A DNA stretch of 64,000 nucleotides from Canibacter zhuwentaonis (lineage in GTDB: Bacteria; Actinomycetota; Actinomycetes; Actinomycetales; Microbacteriaceae): assembly GCF_018531145.1 (NCBI RefSeq), contig NZ_JAHDSZ010000001.1, positions 62,001-126,000 of the forward strand. The letters are read 5' to 3'. Below are positions 28,704-37,567 of this stretch, one piece after another. The notes below the pieces were generated by a model. That model was given only the letters and a program-made list of their open reading frames with translations. It did no database searches and was not told where the DNA came from. The first letter of the stretch is position 1, and each line of letters begins with the position of its first letter. Position numbers and translations under genes: made by a program.

Positions 28704-29183
28704 GTGGCAAAGCAGAAAGCAGGCGAGCATTTGATTGCCAGTAACAAGCGTGCGCGCCACGACTACCATATTTTTGACACCTATGAGGCCGGGCTTGTGC
28801 TCACTGGGAGTGAGGTTAAATCGCTGCGAGAGGGCAGGGCATCGTTGAACGAGGCCTTTATTTTTATTGAGTACGGTGAAGCCTGGCTGGAGAGCGCCTA
28901 TATTCCTGAGTACATTAACGGCACATGGACCAACCACGCGCCGCGTAGAAAACGTAAACTGCTGCTACACAGAGCGCAAATAGACAAGCTTTTCATTAAA
29001 ACTCGTGACGGTGGAATGACTATTGTACCGCTTAAACTGTATTTCAACAACGGGCGAGCAAAGGTCGAGATTGCTCTTGCAAAGGGCAAAAAAGAGTACG
29101 ATAAGCGACAAACACTGCGCGAAAAGCAGGATAAACGAGAAGCGGAACGCGCTATGCGCGAGCGTAACAGGCTCGGTGAATAG
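28704..29183 (+). CDS. smpB: SsrA-binding protein SmpB
   Basis: Partner of tmRNA in rescuing stalled ribosomes. GTG 28704 follows AAAGGAGG and gives a 159-residue protein, the family length; the frame continues upstream to 28677 without support. Motifs: [31 protein letters not shown], and the basic C-terminal tail ([13 protein letters not shown]), which inserts in the mRNA channel. The ssrA gene was not found in this window. Confidence 0.98.
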   Translation: MAKQKAGEHLIASNKRARHDYHIFDTYEAGLVLTGSEVKSLREGRASLNEAFIFIEYGEAWLESAYIPEYINGTWTNHAPRRKRKLLLHRAQIDKLFIKTRDGGMTIVPLKLYFNNGRAKVEIALAKGKKEYDKRQTLREKQDKREAERAMRERNRLGE

Positions 29184-29302
29184 CCTGACTGTGTTTAGAC
29201 GTTAAAAATCTCAGGAATAATTCAGCCCTGTCTAATGAAAATCATAGATTTGTCGTGCACGATTGTAGTTAATTGTTACAAATTTTTAGGAAATGAGTTC
29301 GC

Positions 29303-30832
29303 ATGACTGATTCAGAAAACAAATATGAGGGTAACGGCACTAATTCTGAGCTGAGTTTGACCTATACAAATGGTGCTAGCGGCGGCGACGGTGCGCGCGC
29401 TGTTAAAAACTATTACCGCCCGCACCCTGATTTTGCGCGACCCGAAGCTGCGCCTGCCGGAGTCGCGGCGGATGCGCCCACTGTCCTCATCCAGGATGCT
29501 CCTGGCTCAGCTGGCGGCAACAGCCTGGGCGGTAGCACCCCGGGCAGCAACTCGTCGGGAGGCGGCACTCCGGGAGGCAACGCGGGGGCGCAGCGATCCG
29601 CTATAAATGGAAGACGCAAACGGTCGAATACAAACAAGTCATTAGTGACGGGCATTTTAATTGGCTCGCTAACAAGCTTTGTGATCGCTGGCGGCACCTC
29701 GGCGGTAATGTTCCACAACCTAGCAAACAGGGGACATTCCACCGTCACACAGAGCGGCGTGCCAAACACAAAAATTGACCGCCCCGCCGAAAACCTTAGC
29801 GGAGTTTCTGAAATTGCCGCCAAAAAAACCAAGAGCGTTGTGACCCTCGATGTCGCAACTCAGTCATCGAGAGGAACAGGCTCTGGCGTTGTGTACTCTG
29901 CTGACGGGTACATTATAACTAACGCGCACGTTGCCGCGCCTAACGGTGACACCAACGGCAAAATAACCGTGCGCATGAGCGACGGTAAGTTCTTGCCGGC
30001 CAAACTTATTGGGCTTGATCCGTACTCAGACCTGGCGGTTGTTAAAGTCGAAGCAAACGATCTTGTTCCGATTGAGTTTGGCGATTCAGAAAAACTGAAT
30101 GTAGGCGATTTAACGGTTGCGATAGGCGCTCCGCTTGAGCTGCCAAACACCGTCACAACGGGCGTTGTGAGCGCGCTTAACCGGGGAATTAGCGTTGGCG
30201 CTGCGCCGCTTGATGATCCGCATCAAAAACCTGATGAGGAGAGCGGACCGCGCAATCCGTGGCAGTACGAGTTTGGCACGCCAGATGGCGGGCAGCCAGA
30301 ACAGCAGCCGCAGCGGCAGCAGCGAGCGAATCGGGTTACGCTCTCGGTTATCCAAACCGATGCCTCAATCAACCCAGGAAACTCGGGAGGTGCGCTGCTT
30401 AACGCGGCAGGTCAGCTGATCGGTATTAATGTTGCGATCGTTTCAACGGGTGGCGGTGAGGGCAAAACCCCGGGCAGCGTGGGACTTGGTTTTGCGATCC
30501 CGTCAAACATGGTGCAGCGGGTTATTGAGTCGATAATTAAAGGCGAGAAGCCCAGCCACGGCCTGCTCGGTGCGAGCGTTGCGGATGCCACGCGGATGCA
30601 GGGCGCAACTCACGCAGGCGGGGTTATAACCGAGGTACAGCCGGGCAGCGCGGCGGCATCAGCGGGGCTTAAACCTGGGGATATTATCACCGCTATTAAC
30701 GGTGTTGGTACGGCGGATGGCACCGCCGTTTCCGCTCGGGTGCGGATGCACGCCGGTGGCGACAATATCAAACTAACTATAATCCGCGACGGCAAAGAGG
30801 TTGAACAGAGCGTGACTCTGGGCACTCTGTAG
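29303..30832 (+). CDS. Membrane-anchored HtrA/DegP-type serine protease
   Basis: Envelope quality-control protease. The first 110 residues are disordered and rich in Gly, Ser and Pro; one helix follows at about 115-137. The trypsin-like domain has His209 (ITNAHVAAP), Asp243 (YSDLAVV) and Ser361 (NPGNSGGAL). A PDZ domain fills about 400-505 with the LKPGDIITAING block. An insert of about 40 residues with many Gln (near 303-342) lies between the second and third catalytic blocks. 509 residues. ATG 29303 after AGGAAATGAG. Confidence 0.95.
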   Translation: MTDSENKYEGNGTNSELSLTYTNGASGGDGARAVKNYYRPHPDFARPEAAPAGVAADAPTVLIQDAPGSAGGNSLGGSTPGSNSSGGGTPGGNAGAQRSAINGRRKRSNTNKSLVTGILIGSLTSFVIAGGTSAVMFHNLANRGHSTVTQSGVPNTKIDRPAENLSGVSEIAAKKTKSVVTLDVATQSSRGTGSGVVYSADGYIITNAHVAAPNGDTNGKITVRMSDGKFLPAKLIGLDPYSDLAVVKVEANDLVPIEFGDSEKLNVGDLTVAIGAPLELPNTVTTGVVSALNRGISVGAAPLDDPHQKPDEESGPRNPWQYEFGTPDGGQPEQQPQRQQRANRVTLSVIQTDASINPGNSGGALLNAAGQLIGINVAIVSTGGGEGKTPGSVGLGFAIPSNMVQRVIESIIKGEKPSHGLLGASVADATRMQGATHAGGVITEVQPGSAAASAGLKPGDIITAINGVGTADGTAVSARVRMHAGGDNIKLTIIRDGKEVEQSVTLGTL

Positions 30833-30859
30833 CTGCGTGCAGCGGGTTTAATCGGGAAC

Positions 30860-30915
30860 AATTCTGATCGGTCGGCGTATTCGTGCGCTGACCGTTCAGG
30901 ATTATAGCAATTTTT
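30860..30915 (+). terminator. Imperfect terminator after the HtrA gene
   Basis: AATTCTGATCGGTC (30860-30873) pairs with GACCGTTCAGGATT (30890-30903), with one mismatch and one wobble, followed by ATAGCAATTTTT. Confidence 0.6.
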
Positions 30916-30964
30916 AATTTTCGCCTGTTAAAATGACTAGTAGTTTTGTTTTACAGTAGGTCGC

Positions 30965-30970
30965 TATAAT
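30965..30970 (+). promoter_or_regulatory. -10 box before the ABC relic
   Basis: A perfect TATAAT with weak -35 candidates upstream (TAGTTT 18 bases away). It points at the decayed ABC exporter and is followed by an AGGAGA ribosome site at about 31012, so it looks like a promoter that has outlived its gene. Confidence 0.5.
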
Positions 30971-31023
30971 AGAGAGCAGCGGGTAGTGAGAGTGGTTAGA
31001 AAAACGGTAACAGGAGAAAGCCG

Positions 31024-32122
31024 GTGAAACCATTTTCTCGCAGAGACCTAGCTCAGGGGTAGAACCGGGCATAAAAACGATAAACAAGAGTTGCCGATTT
31101 AAAAGGCGCGGCAGCGCGGCGTTAAAATTGCTGATAATCCGGTTGTGCTCGAGTGCGAAATGCGAACAAAAATGTATGGCGCTACGGTTGCTGCAGAAGA
31201 CGCTAGTTTTGCTGTTCGTGAAGGCTCTTTTACTGGAATTTTGGGATCAAACGGTGCCGGTAAAACAACAACGTTAACAATGATCACCGTGCTAAACCGC
31301 CCAACATCGGGCAAAATAGCGGTGCTGGGAGAGCAGGCTTGGTAAAACAGTGTCGAAGTGAAGCGTAAAAAAAATAAATAGGCACTCTTCCTGATAAAAT
31401 GCGCCTCTTTGACAAGCTTACCGGCGTGCAACTGCTGTACTGTGTGGGAGTGCTGCACGTGCTTGACCGTGAAACCGTGCGGCGGCGCACATCTGAGCTA
31501 GCCGAGGCGTTTGTGCTCGGATTCGCTTTAACAGGTTTGTTTTCGACTATTCTGCGGGAATGCAGAAAAAATCATGCTCGCCTGCGCGATGATTCACGCG
31601 CCGTTGCTGTTGGTGCTTGACGAGTCGTTTCAGGGCAGCTATTCGGTGAGCGCTGCGAGCGTGACCGAACTGCTCGAAAAGTTTGTCGCCGGTGGCGGCA
31701 GCGTTGTGATGTTAAGTCACAGCTTGGAGCTGATCGAGCGCACCTGCGATCACGTTGTCGTGATTGTTGGCGGCAGAATTATCGAGCGGGGCACTGTTGA
31801 CAGCGTGCGCGGCGGCAGGAGCCTTGAGCGGGAATTCATGCATCTAGTAGATTCTGAGGCGAGTTCGGGAGGGCTGGCGTGGTTGCGCGGATTGTCGGCA
31901 CAGATTATATCTTTCAGAAGCGGATTAGCGCTCGCCGCGCAGCTTGTCTGGTACGGCATCTATACAATTCTGCACGGTGTAACGCTGTTGAATTCAGTTC
32001 TTATGATGGTCGCCAAAATTGGCGGCGGATCGCTGATTCTGTCGGATGCTTTGCTTGCGGGCGGCTATATTTTCGACCGTAGCGCGCCGAAAACTGTAAG
32101 CATAACAGAAATTTACGATTAG
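31024..32122 (+). pseudogene. Decayed ABC exporter: ATPase gene fused to a permease stub
   Basis: Remnant of an ABC-2 type exporter. Pieces in order: a possible start GTG 31024 (VKPFSRRDLAQG then stop); ATPase N-terminus with Walker A LGSNGAGKTTT from about 31145 until an in-frame TAA at 31343; the Q-loop region resuming after an A8 run near 31370 (MRLFDKLTG at 31399); the signature YSAGMQKK in a third frame at 31548-31571; and Walker B LLLVLDESFQG (Glu changed to Ser after the usual Asp-Glu) from 31574. An end of about 80 hydrophobic residues resembles the start of the permease, then stops. At least four inactivating changes are present, two at poly-A runs. Confidence 0.9.
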
Positions 32123-32132
32123 AATATAAAGT
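32120..32132 (+). promoter_or_regulatory. Leaderless -10 box of the DUF3039 gene
   Basis: TAGAAT (32120-32125) ends seven bases before ATG 32133. It overlaps the last codons of the ABC relic. Confidence 0.6.
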
Positions 32133-32399
32133 ATGTCAGCAGTAGATATTAAGCCCGGCAGTGACACCCAAATTGTTGATCGCGACCTGGAAAAGTTACT
32201 TGAAGACACGTACTACGAAGACGGAGATGAGGAGCGTTTTTCGCACTACGTGCTTAAAAATCAGATTGTTGAATCTGCCGTTACCGGCAAAGCGCTGCGC
32301 GCGCTCTGCGGTAAAAAGTGGGTGCCATCCCGCAACCCGGAGAGTTTCCCGGTGTGCCCTAAGTGCAAGCAGATCTACGAAGAGCTGCTGCGAGACTAG
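32133..32399 (+). CDS. DUF3039 family protein
   Basis: Small actinobacterial protein of unknown function, 88 residues. The conserved core is ERFSHYVLKNQIVESAVTG, then ALCGKKWVPSRNPESFPVCPKCKQIYE. The CG...CPKC cysteines suggest a zinc ribbon. It ends one base before the convergent pncB gene; the same pair is commonly adjacent in relatives. Confidence 0.9.
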   Translation: MSAVDIKPGSDTQIVDRDLEKLLEDTYYEDGDEERFSHYVLKNQIVESAVTGKALRALCGKKWVPSRNPESFPVCPKCKQIYEELLRD

Positions 32400-32400
32400 C

Positions 32401-33723
32401 TTACAACTCTATAAACTCGGTGTTTAGCGCGGGTTCGCCACGGCGCAGGCTGTGCGCCACCGGAGGGAGGCTCGATAGCCGCCTGGCGTGCAGCTGCCGT
32501 GCCCTCGCAATGCCCTGAACTCCCGTGTTTTTCGGGTTTATTTCACCGTTTGTTACAAGGGGAGCGGATATCAGATCCAGCCCTGCGGGTGGTTTGATTT
32601 CGTGAAACTTAGTTGTTGCGTCTACTATTCCGACGATTTCTGCTGTGGGCTCTGCCGCGCTCTGCCTCATTCCCACTTTTTTACCACCGCGCGAGATTTT
32701 TCCCTCTGATTTTTTACTCACTGGCTGCCACTGTCCGCTCTTATCTTGCCTTGCAACAAGCTTGTAGACCATGCCCAGAGTGGGAGTTCCAGAGCCGGTG
32801 ACAACGGATGTGCCAACCCCGAAACTGTCAACCGGGGCCACGGCAAGAGCGGCTATTGTGTGCTCGTCTAGATCGTTTGTGACCGTTATTTTAGTGTTGT
32901 GTGCGCCCAGGCTGTCGAGCAGTTTGCGCACCTTGCTGGCAACAACGGGAATGTCGCCGGAATCAATACGCACCGCACTGAGTTCTGTGCCCGCCGCAGC
33001 GATTGCGTTATGCACTCCTTGCTCAATATCGTAGGTATCAATTAGCAGGGTTGTGTTTGAGCCGTAGGCGGCGACCTGGGCGCGGAAAGCGTCCAGCTCA
33101 GAGTCGTGCAGCAGGGTGAAAGAGTGCGCTGCGGTTCCCATTGTGGGGATTGCGTAGCTGCGTCCCGCCTCGAGATTGCTGGTTGCCGCAAAGCCCGCGA
33201 TATACGCTGCGCGGGCCGCGTATACCGCGCTGGTTTCGCTGGTTCGTCTGGAGCCCATCTCCGCAAGAGAGCGATTCTGTGAGGCCATAACCATGCGGCT
33301 TGCGGCCGTGGCAATTGCGGAATCGTGGTTTAGAATGCTCAGTACGATAGTTTCGAGCAGCACGCCCTCGGCAAAGCTTGACTCTACTGTGAGCAGCGGG
33401 GAGTGGGGGAAGAATATTTCACCTTCTAAATAGCCTGAAATACTCCCGCGAAAACGGTAATTGGCTAGCCAGTCGAGCGTTTCAGGGCGTAGAAAATTGC
33501 GTTTTTCAAGGTATTCGAGCTCTTGCTGGGTGAATCGAAACTGTTTAATCGCTTCTAGCATCCTGCCCGTTCCCGCGAGCACTGCATATCGGCGTGCGCC
33601 GTTTAGTCGCCTGGTGAACACCTCAAAAACGCTGGCGCGGTTGGCTGTGCCTGCACGAAGGGCGGCATCTACCATTGTGAGCTCGTAGTGATCGGTGCGC
33701 AGCGCGCTTGAAGTGTTAGTCAT
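32401..33723 (-). CDS. pncB: Nicotinate phosphoribosyltransferase
   Basis: First step of the NAD salvage route, joining nicotinate and phosphoribosyl pyrophosphate. 440 residues. Family motifs: TDHYELTMVDAAL at the start, FEVFTRRL, the active-site region TMGTAAHSFTLLH, the phosphate-binding VRIDSGDIP and FGVGTSVVTG. ATG 33723 has a TAAACT box seven bases upstream. It is divergent from the DUF2469 gene with only 40 bp between them, and both promoters share that space. Confidence 0.96.
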   Translation of the reverse strand: MTNTSSALRTDHYELTMVDAALRAGTANRASVFEVFTRRLNGARRYAVLAGTGRMLEAIKQFRFTQQELEYLEKRNFLRPETLDWLANYRFRGSISGYLEGEIFFPHSPLLTVESSFAEGVLLETIVLSILNHDSAIATAASRMVMASQNRSLAEMGSRRTSETSAVYAARAAYIAGFAATSNLEAGRSYAIPTMGTAAHSFTLLHDSELDAFRAQVAAYGSNTTLLIDTYDIEQGVHNAIAAAGTELSAVRIDSGDIPVVASKVRKLLDSLGAHNTKITVTNDLDEHTIAALAVAPVDSFGVGTSVVTGSGTPTLGMVYKLVARQDKSGQWQPVSKKSEGKISRGGKKVGMRQSAAEPTAEIVGIVDATTKFHEIKPPAGLDLISAPLVTNGEINPKNTGVQGIARARQLHARRLSSLPPVAHSLRRGEPALNTEFIEL

Positions 33724-33763
33724 AGATAAAAGTTTAACGCGCTTTTATTGTTAAACTAACTGT
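33724..33763. promoter_or_regulatory. Overlapping divergent leaderless promoters
   Basis: TAAACT on the minus strand (33731-33736) lies seven bases before pncB; TAAACT on the plus strand (33752-33757) lies six bases before the DUF2469 gene. Each -35 region would fall at or beyond the other's -10 box, so RNA polymerase can probably serve only one at a time. Confidence 0.65.
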
Positions 33764-34087
33764 ATGAACGAGGACGAAATAAACAGTCGCGAACATCCCG
33801 CAGAAACCGCGCTATACGAAGAGTATCGTGATGTTATCGGGCAGTTTAAGTATTTCGTTGAAACAGAGCGTCGCGTGTATCTTGCAAACTCTGTTGAGGT
33901 TGTTAAGTATAAGAGCCGCCAGGGGCTGGTGTTTCGTGTGTTCTTAGAAGATGTGTGGGTCTGGGATTTTTACCGCTCTGATAAGTTTTTGAAATCAGCG
34001 CAGATTATCACTCAGAATGATATTAACATTGAAGAGTTAAACCATGTTGATATTAAAATCCCTGATGATTTATCACTGCGCGATTAG
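33764..34087 (+). CDS. DUF2469 family protein
   Basis: Conserved actinobacterial protein, 107 residues, function unknown. The block LYEEYRDVIGQFKYFVETERRVYLAN is characteristic, followed by VFLEDVWVWDFYRSDKF and INIEEL. Acidic ends, no membrane segment. It opens the conserved yraN-comM-dprA-xerC run; the rnhB gene that often precedes it is absent. Confidence 0.92.
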   Translation: MNEDEINSREHPAETALYEEYRDVIGQFKYFVETERRVYLANSVEVVKYKSRQGLVFRVFLEDVWVWDFYRSDKFLKSAQIITQNDINIEELNHVDIKIPDDLSLRD

Positions 34088-34098
34088 CCGTTGAATTG

Positions 34099-34143
34099 TT
34101 TTACACAGCCGCGCTAAAGCCGTGTTTAACGGGGTTATCCACA
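34099..34143 (+). promoter_or_regulatory. Two DnaA-box-like sites
   Basis: TTATCCACA at 34135-34143 matches the DnaA box exactly; TTTTACACA at 34099-34107 differs at one base. They lie in the 120-bp gap before yraN. About two exact matches are expected by chance in 64 kb, so this is only suggestive. Confidence 0.3.
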
Positions 34144-34207
34144 GTATGCTGGGTTTATTAAAAACTTTATAAATAGCTAGGTCACACTGTTTACGGAGGT
34201 AAACATA

Positions 34208-34642
34208 ATGACTCAAAACAATCATTGCAGAGCAGCTGAATTAGTGTCCTATTGCACGCATTCTCCGCAGCACAAAACATCACAAAAACGGCAGTGTTTG
34301 GGACGCCTGGGAGAATCCGCGGTTGTCGCATACTGCGAATCTAAAGGGTGGCGGATTTTAGCGCGCAACTGGCGCGTGCTGCAGGGCGAACTGGACATAA
34401 TCGTGCAGGATGCGGACTGTGTTGCCGCCGTTGAAGTAAAAACACGGCGCGGCATGGCGTACGGCAGCCCCTTTGAAGCGATTACGCCCCTAAAAATGCA
34501 GCGGCTGCGCAAACTTTTGGGAATCTGGGCGAGTATACACAGTTTCAGCGTCACGAGGTTGCGGGTGGACGCAGCTTCGGTGCTGGTGAACCACGATGAC
34601 ACCCTCAAAATTGATTACCTGCAAGGGGTTTTTAATGACTGA
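34208..34642 (+). CDS. yraN: UPF0102/YraN family endonuclease-like protein
   Basis: Member of the YraN family with a predicted nuclease fold; no proven function. Motifs: LGRLGESAVVAYCESKGW, RILARNWRVLQGELDIIVQD and AAVEVKTRRG, which carry the acidic and lysine residues of the (D/E)-x-K nuclease pattern. 144 residues, with an N-terminal extension of about 25 residues. ATG 34208 after GGAGG. Its end overlaps comM by eight bases, so translation is coupled. Confidence 0.92.
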   Translation: MTQNNHCRAAELVSYCTHSPQHKTSQKRQCLGRLGESAVVAYCESKGWRILARNWRVLQGELDIIVQDADCVAAVEVKTRRGMAYGSPFEAITPLKMQRLRKLLGIWASIHSFSVTRLRVDAASVLVNHDDTLKIDYLQGVFND

Positions 34643-36170
34643 GATTGCACGCACAAAAGCCATTGCGCTAACCGGAATCACAGGAGACGTTGTGACCGTT
34701 GAGGCTGCAGTTTCCAGTCAGCTACCGGGGATGGTAATTATTGGGCTGCCAGACACCGCTCTCACCGAGGCAAAACAGCGGGTTCGCCTGGCTTGTATTC
34801 AGGCTAAGCATGAGCTGAGCAACAGGTTTATCACTGTTAACTTATCGCCTGCCGCGCTGCCAAAACAGGGTTCCGGTTTTGACTTGGCTATAGCTTTAAG
34901 CGCGATGGCGGTATCCGGGCACATTCCCAACCCTCAAAAGTTTGACTGCGCTTATATTGGTGAGCTCGGGCTTGATGGCTCGGTGCGGCGTTCGAGTGGG
35001 CTTTTAACCGCTGTTATTGCCGCGAAAAAACACGGGTTTAAGGTTGTTATGGTGGCTGAGGAAGCCGCTCAAGAAGCACGGCTTGTTGCGGATATTAAAG
35101 TTATTGCCGTTGTTAATCTGCAGGCCGCAGTGGCCTGGCATCGCGCGGAAAGCGGGCAGTGGCGAGAGGTTAGTCAGGAATCATCTACCCGAGCTGCAGA
35201 GAGTATAAAACAGCCTGATTTGAAAGATATTATTGGGCAGGAAGAAGCGAAAGCGGCCCTGGAGATCGCCGCCGCTGGCGGGCATCATATGCTGATGGTT
35301 GGTCCCCCGGGAGCTGGCAAAACGCTTTTAGCATCCTGCCTGCCTTCAATTTTGCCAGTGCTTGATGACGCGGCTGCGCTTGAAACCAGCAGCGTGCAAT
35401 CTCTGCAGGACGCAAGCATGACAGGTCTCACCCGCACCGCGCCGTTTATTGCTCCTCATCACACGGCAACTGCCGCTGCGATAATTGGAAATGCGGATCG
35501 CAACGGGGTTAGGCCGGGTGCTGTTACAAAAGCTAATAACGGGGTGTTGTTTCTTGATGAGGCAGCAGAATTTGCGCCACGGGTTTTGAACACGCTTAGG
35601 CAACCTCTGGAAAGCGGTGAAATACAGATTAATCGTGCGCGTGCGCAGGTCATTATGCCGGCTAAGTTTCAGCTGGTGTTGGCAACTAATCCGTGCCCGT
35701 GCGGTTACGCTAAAAGCAACGACTTAAAAAATATGTGCGAGTGCACTGCAGTGATGCGCAGAAAGTATTTATTGCGCATTTCTGGACCTTTGCGCGACAG
35801 AATTGATATCCACCTGTTGCTGAATCGGGTTAGATCAACCGCGCAAGCAGCTGGGGGCAAGGCTGAAGATAGCCAAACAGTGCGCGAACGCGTTATTAAA
35901 GCGCGTTTAATACAGCGCGAGAGATATAAAAATACTGTTTGGCAGTGCAATTCGCAGGTTTCAGGCGCGTGGTTTAGAGCTCCGGAAAATGCGCTGCCTC
36001 GCGCGGTCACAGCGGTTCTTGACAGTGCTCTTTTGCACGGTGAAATTAGTTTGCGTAGTTACGACAGAATCCTGCGTGTTGCGTGGACTCTGGCTGATCT
36101 CGCGGGTGCGCAGGCACCAATGCGAGAACACATTGCTAAAGCTTTAACTATGAGAGCAGGACAACTCTAA
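34635..36170 (+). CDS. comM: ComM-type AAA+ ATPase (Mg chelatase-like)
   Basis: AAA+ protein of the ComM/YifB family, a helicase that helps branch migration when foreign DNA is integrated. N-terminal Lon-like domain (residues 1-170), then Walker A GPPGAGKT at 223-230, Walker B GVLFLDEAAEF near 305 and the zinc-like cluster NPCPCGY...CEC. 511 residues. The start at 34635 is set by the overlap with yraN and the family N-terminus MTEIARTKAIALTGI. Coupled to dprA. These genes suggest retained DNA uptake or recombination, but no ComEC or pilus gene is in view. Confidence 0.95.
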   Translation: MTEIARTKAIALTGITGDVVTVEAAVSSQLPGMVIIGLPDTALTEAKQRVRLACIQAKHELSNRFITVNLSPAALPKQGSGFDLAIALSAMAVSGHIPNPQKFDCAYIGELGLDGSVRRSSGLLTAVIAAKKHGFKVVMVAEEAAQEARLVADIKVIAVVNLQAAVAWHRAESGQWREVSQESSTRAAESIKQPDLKDIIGQEEAKAALEIAAAGGHHMLMVGPPGAGKTLLASCLPSILPVLDDAAALETSSVQSLQDASMTGLTRTAPFIAPHHTATAAAIIGNADRNGVRPGAVTKANNGVLFLDEAAEFAPRVLNTLRQPLESGEIQINRARAQVIMPAKFQLVLATNPCPCGYAKSNDLKNMCECTAVMRRKYLLRISGPLRDRIDIHLLLNRVRSTAQAAGGKAEDSQTVRERVIKARLIQRERYKNTVWQCNSQVSGAWFRAPENALPRAVTAVLDSALLHGEISLRSYDRILRVAWTLADLAGAQAPMREHIAKALTMRAGQL

Positions 36171-37537
36171 TGAAAATTGAAATTATCGAAATTATTAAAA
36201 CCTTAGATCAAGCAGAGCTGCGAACGCTTGAGCGTTTGGCGGCTGGTTTTGTTGATCCAGGGGATGCTGCGGCAGCACAACTTGTTTTTGAAGCAGAAAA
36301 CACTTTGTATAATCTGTGGCAGTATCTGGCGGATCTAAAACAAAACGACTATCGACTCTGGCGTTTAACACAGACGGCGGCAGCAGCGGTCTGGACGGGT
36401 CTTATCGAACCGGGCGATGCAACAGCGGTTAAGCTCATTGTTAGACTTTTGCCCGCGCTTGCGATCAGCGCTGTGAGCTCTGACGAAAACGCTAAAACCC
36501 TGTATCGGAGCGTGTACGACAGCGTAGAGTGCGAAGACGCGCAGGAGGTGCGTCTTGCAACTTTCACAAGAGGTTTGGAGGTTTGGCGTAATCGCATCGC
36601 GCAGCATGGAGTGGGAAAGACTTTGCGGCAGTGCTTGCTGATAGCTCAGGTTAATAAGCTGTGCTTTCTAACATGGCATCACGAGCTGTATCCGTCGCAG
36701 CTTACGGATCTGGGCGTGAATCAGCCGATTGGAATATGGGTGCGCGGTAATGCTGAGATTCTGAGCCGAGCGGCGGTTGCGGTTGTGGGATCGCGCTGCA
36801 GCAGCGACTACGGCAATCGCGTGACCGAGGATCTTGCAGCAGAGCTTATTAGGTGCGGGAAACTGCTGGTCTCAGGCGGCGCATACGGGGTTGACTACAT
36901 AGCGCATCGCACAGCGTTGCAGCACGCAAGCCCAACTATTGCGGTGCTGGCTGGGGGAGCGGATCGCTATTATCCGCAATCGCACGAGCAAATGTTCCGT
37001 GCGATAGTTGAGCAGGGAGGCGCGATTGTGAGCGAACTAGCTCCCGGCGCTGCGCCAACAAGGTGGCGGTTTCTGCAGCGCAACCGGTTAATAGCCGCGA
37101 TCAGCGAGGGGGTTTTAATAACCGAAGCTGGTGCTCGATCAGGCAGCATTAACACCGCTGGGCACGCCGCAAGTATCGGGCGTATAGTTGCCGCGGTGCC
37201 TGGCAATATAGACTCTGCTAACGCAACCGGCTGTCACAAGCTGATTCGAGAGTATGGCGCCGAGCTTATTTCAGGGATGGATGTGCTGCGAGAGGTTTTT
37301 GACCTTAGCGAAGATTCGCAGACAGGAGACTCTGCAGCCGAGGCGAGAGAGCTGAGTACGCACACAAGGGTTTTAGATTCACTGTCGCACAGAAATTACT
37401 ACGATATTGCAAAAGTTTCTGCGCTGTCGGGTCTCTCGCGTGAGGAATGTGTTTTGGCGTTGGCAGAACTTGTTTTACTCGGGAAAGCAAAGCAGGAATA
37501 TAAAAACGAGACGGTTGTTTGGAAGCTTATTACATGA
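36170..37537 (+). CDS. dprA: DNA-processing protein DprA
   Basis: Loads RecA on incoming single-stranded DNA. The Rossmann core holds VGSRCSSDYGN, LVSGGAYGVDYIAHR, VLAGGADRYYP, FLQRNRLIAAIS and EAGARSGSINTAGHA, all typical. A DprA C-terminal winged helix follows (about residues 395-455). At 455 residues it is long; the first 150 or so residues are a poorly conserved helical region. ATG 36170 overlaps the comM stop by one base (TAATG). Confidence 0.95.
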   Translation: MKIEIIEIIKTLDQAELRTLERLAAGFVDPGDAAAAQLVFEAENTLYNLWQYLADLKQNDYRLWRLTQTAAAAVWTGLIEPGDATAVKLIVRLLPALAISAVSSDENAKTLYRSVYDSVECEDAQEVRLATFTRGLEVWRNRIAQHGVGKTLRQCLLIAQVNKLCFLTWHHELYPSQLTDLGVNQPIGIWVRGNAEILSRAAVAVVGSRCSSDYGNRVTEDLAAELIRCGKLLVSGGAYGVDYIAHRTALQHASPTIAVLAGGADRYYPQSHEQMFRAIVEQGGAIVSELAPGAAPTRWRFLQRNRLIAAISEGVLITEAGARSGSINTAGHAASIGRIVAAVPGNIDSANATGCHKLIREYGAELISGMDVLREVFDLSEDSQTGDSAAEARELSTHTRVLDSLSHRNYYDIAKVSALSGLSREECVLALAELVLLGKAKQEYKNETVVWKLIT

Positions 37538-37567
37538 TTTAAGGGGTAGACTTTTGGCGGAGGTAAA

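Noticed and set aside
31040-31065. CTAGCTCAGGGGTAGAA looks like a tRNA D arm
   Set aside because: No anticodon arm or T arm follows and acceptor pairing is absent; it lies in the decayed ABC gene's start region.
34099-34143. Replication origin suggested by DnaA boxes
   Set aside because: Only one exact and one near match, no dnaA/dnaN neighbours and no A+T-rich unwinding region.
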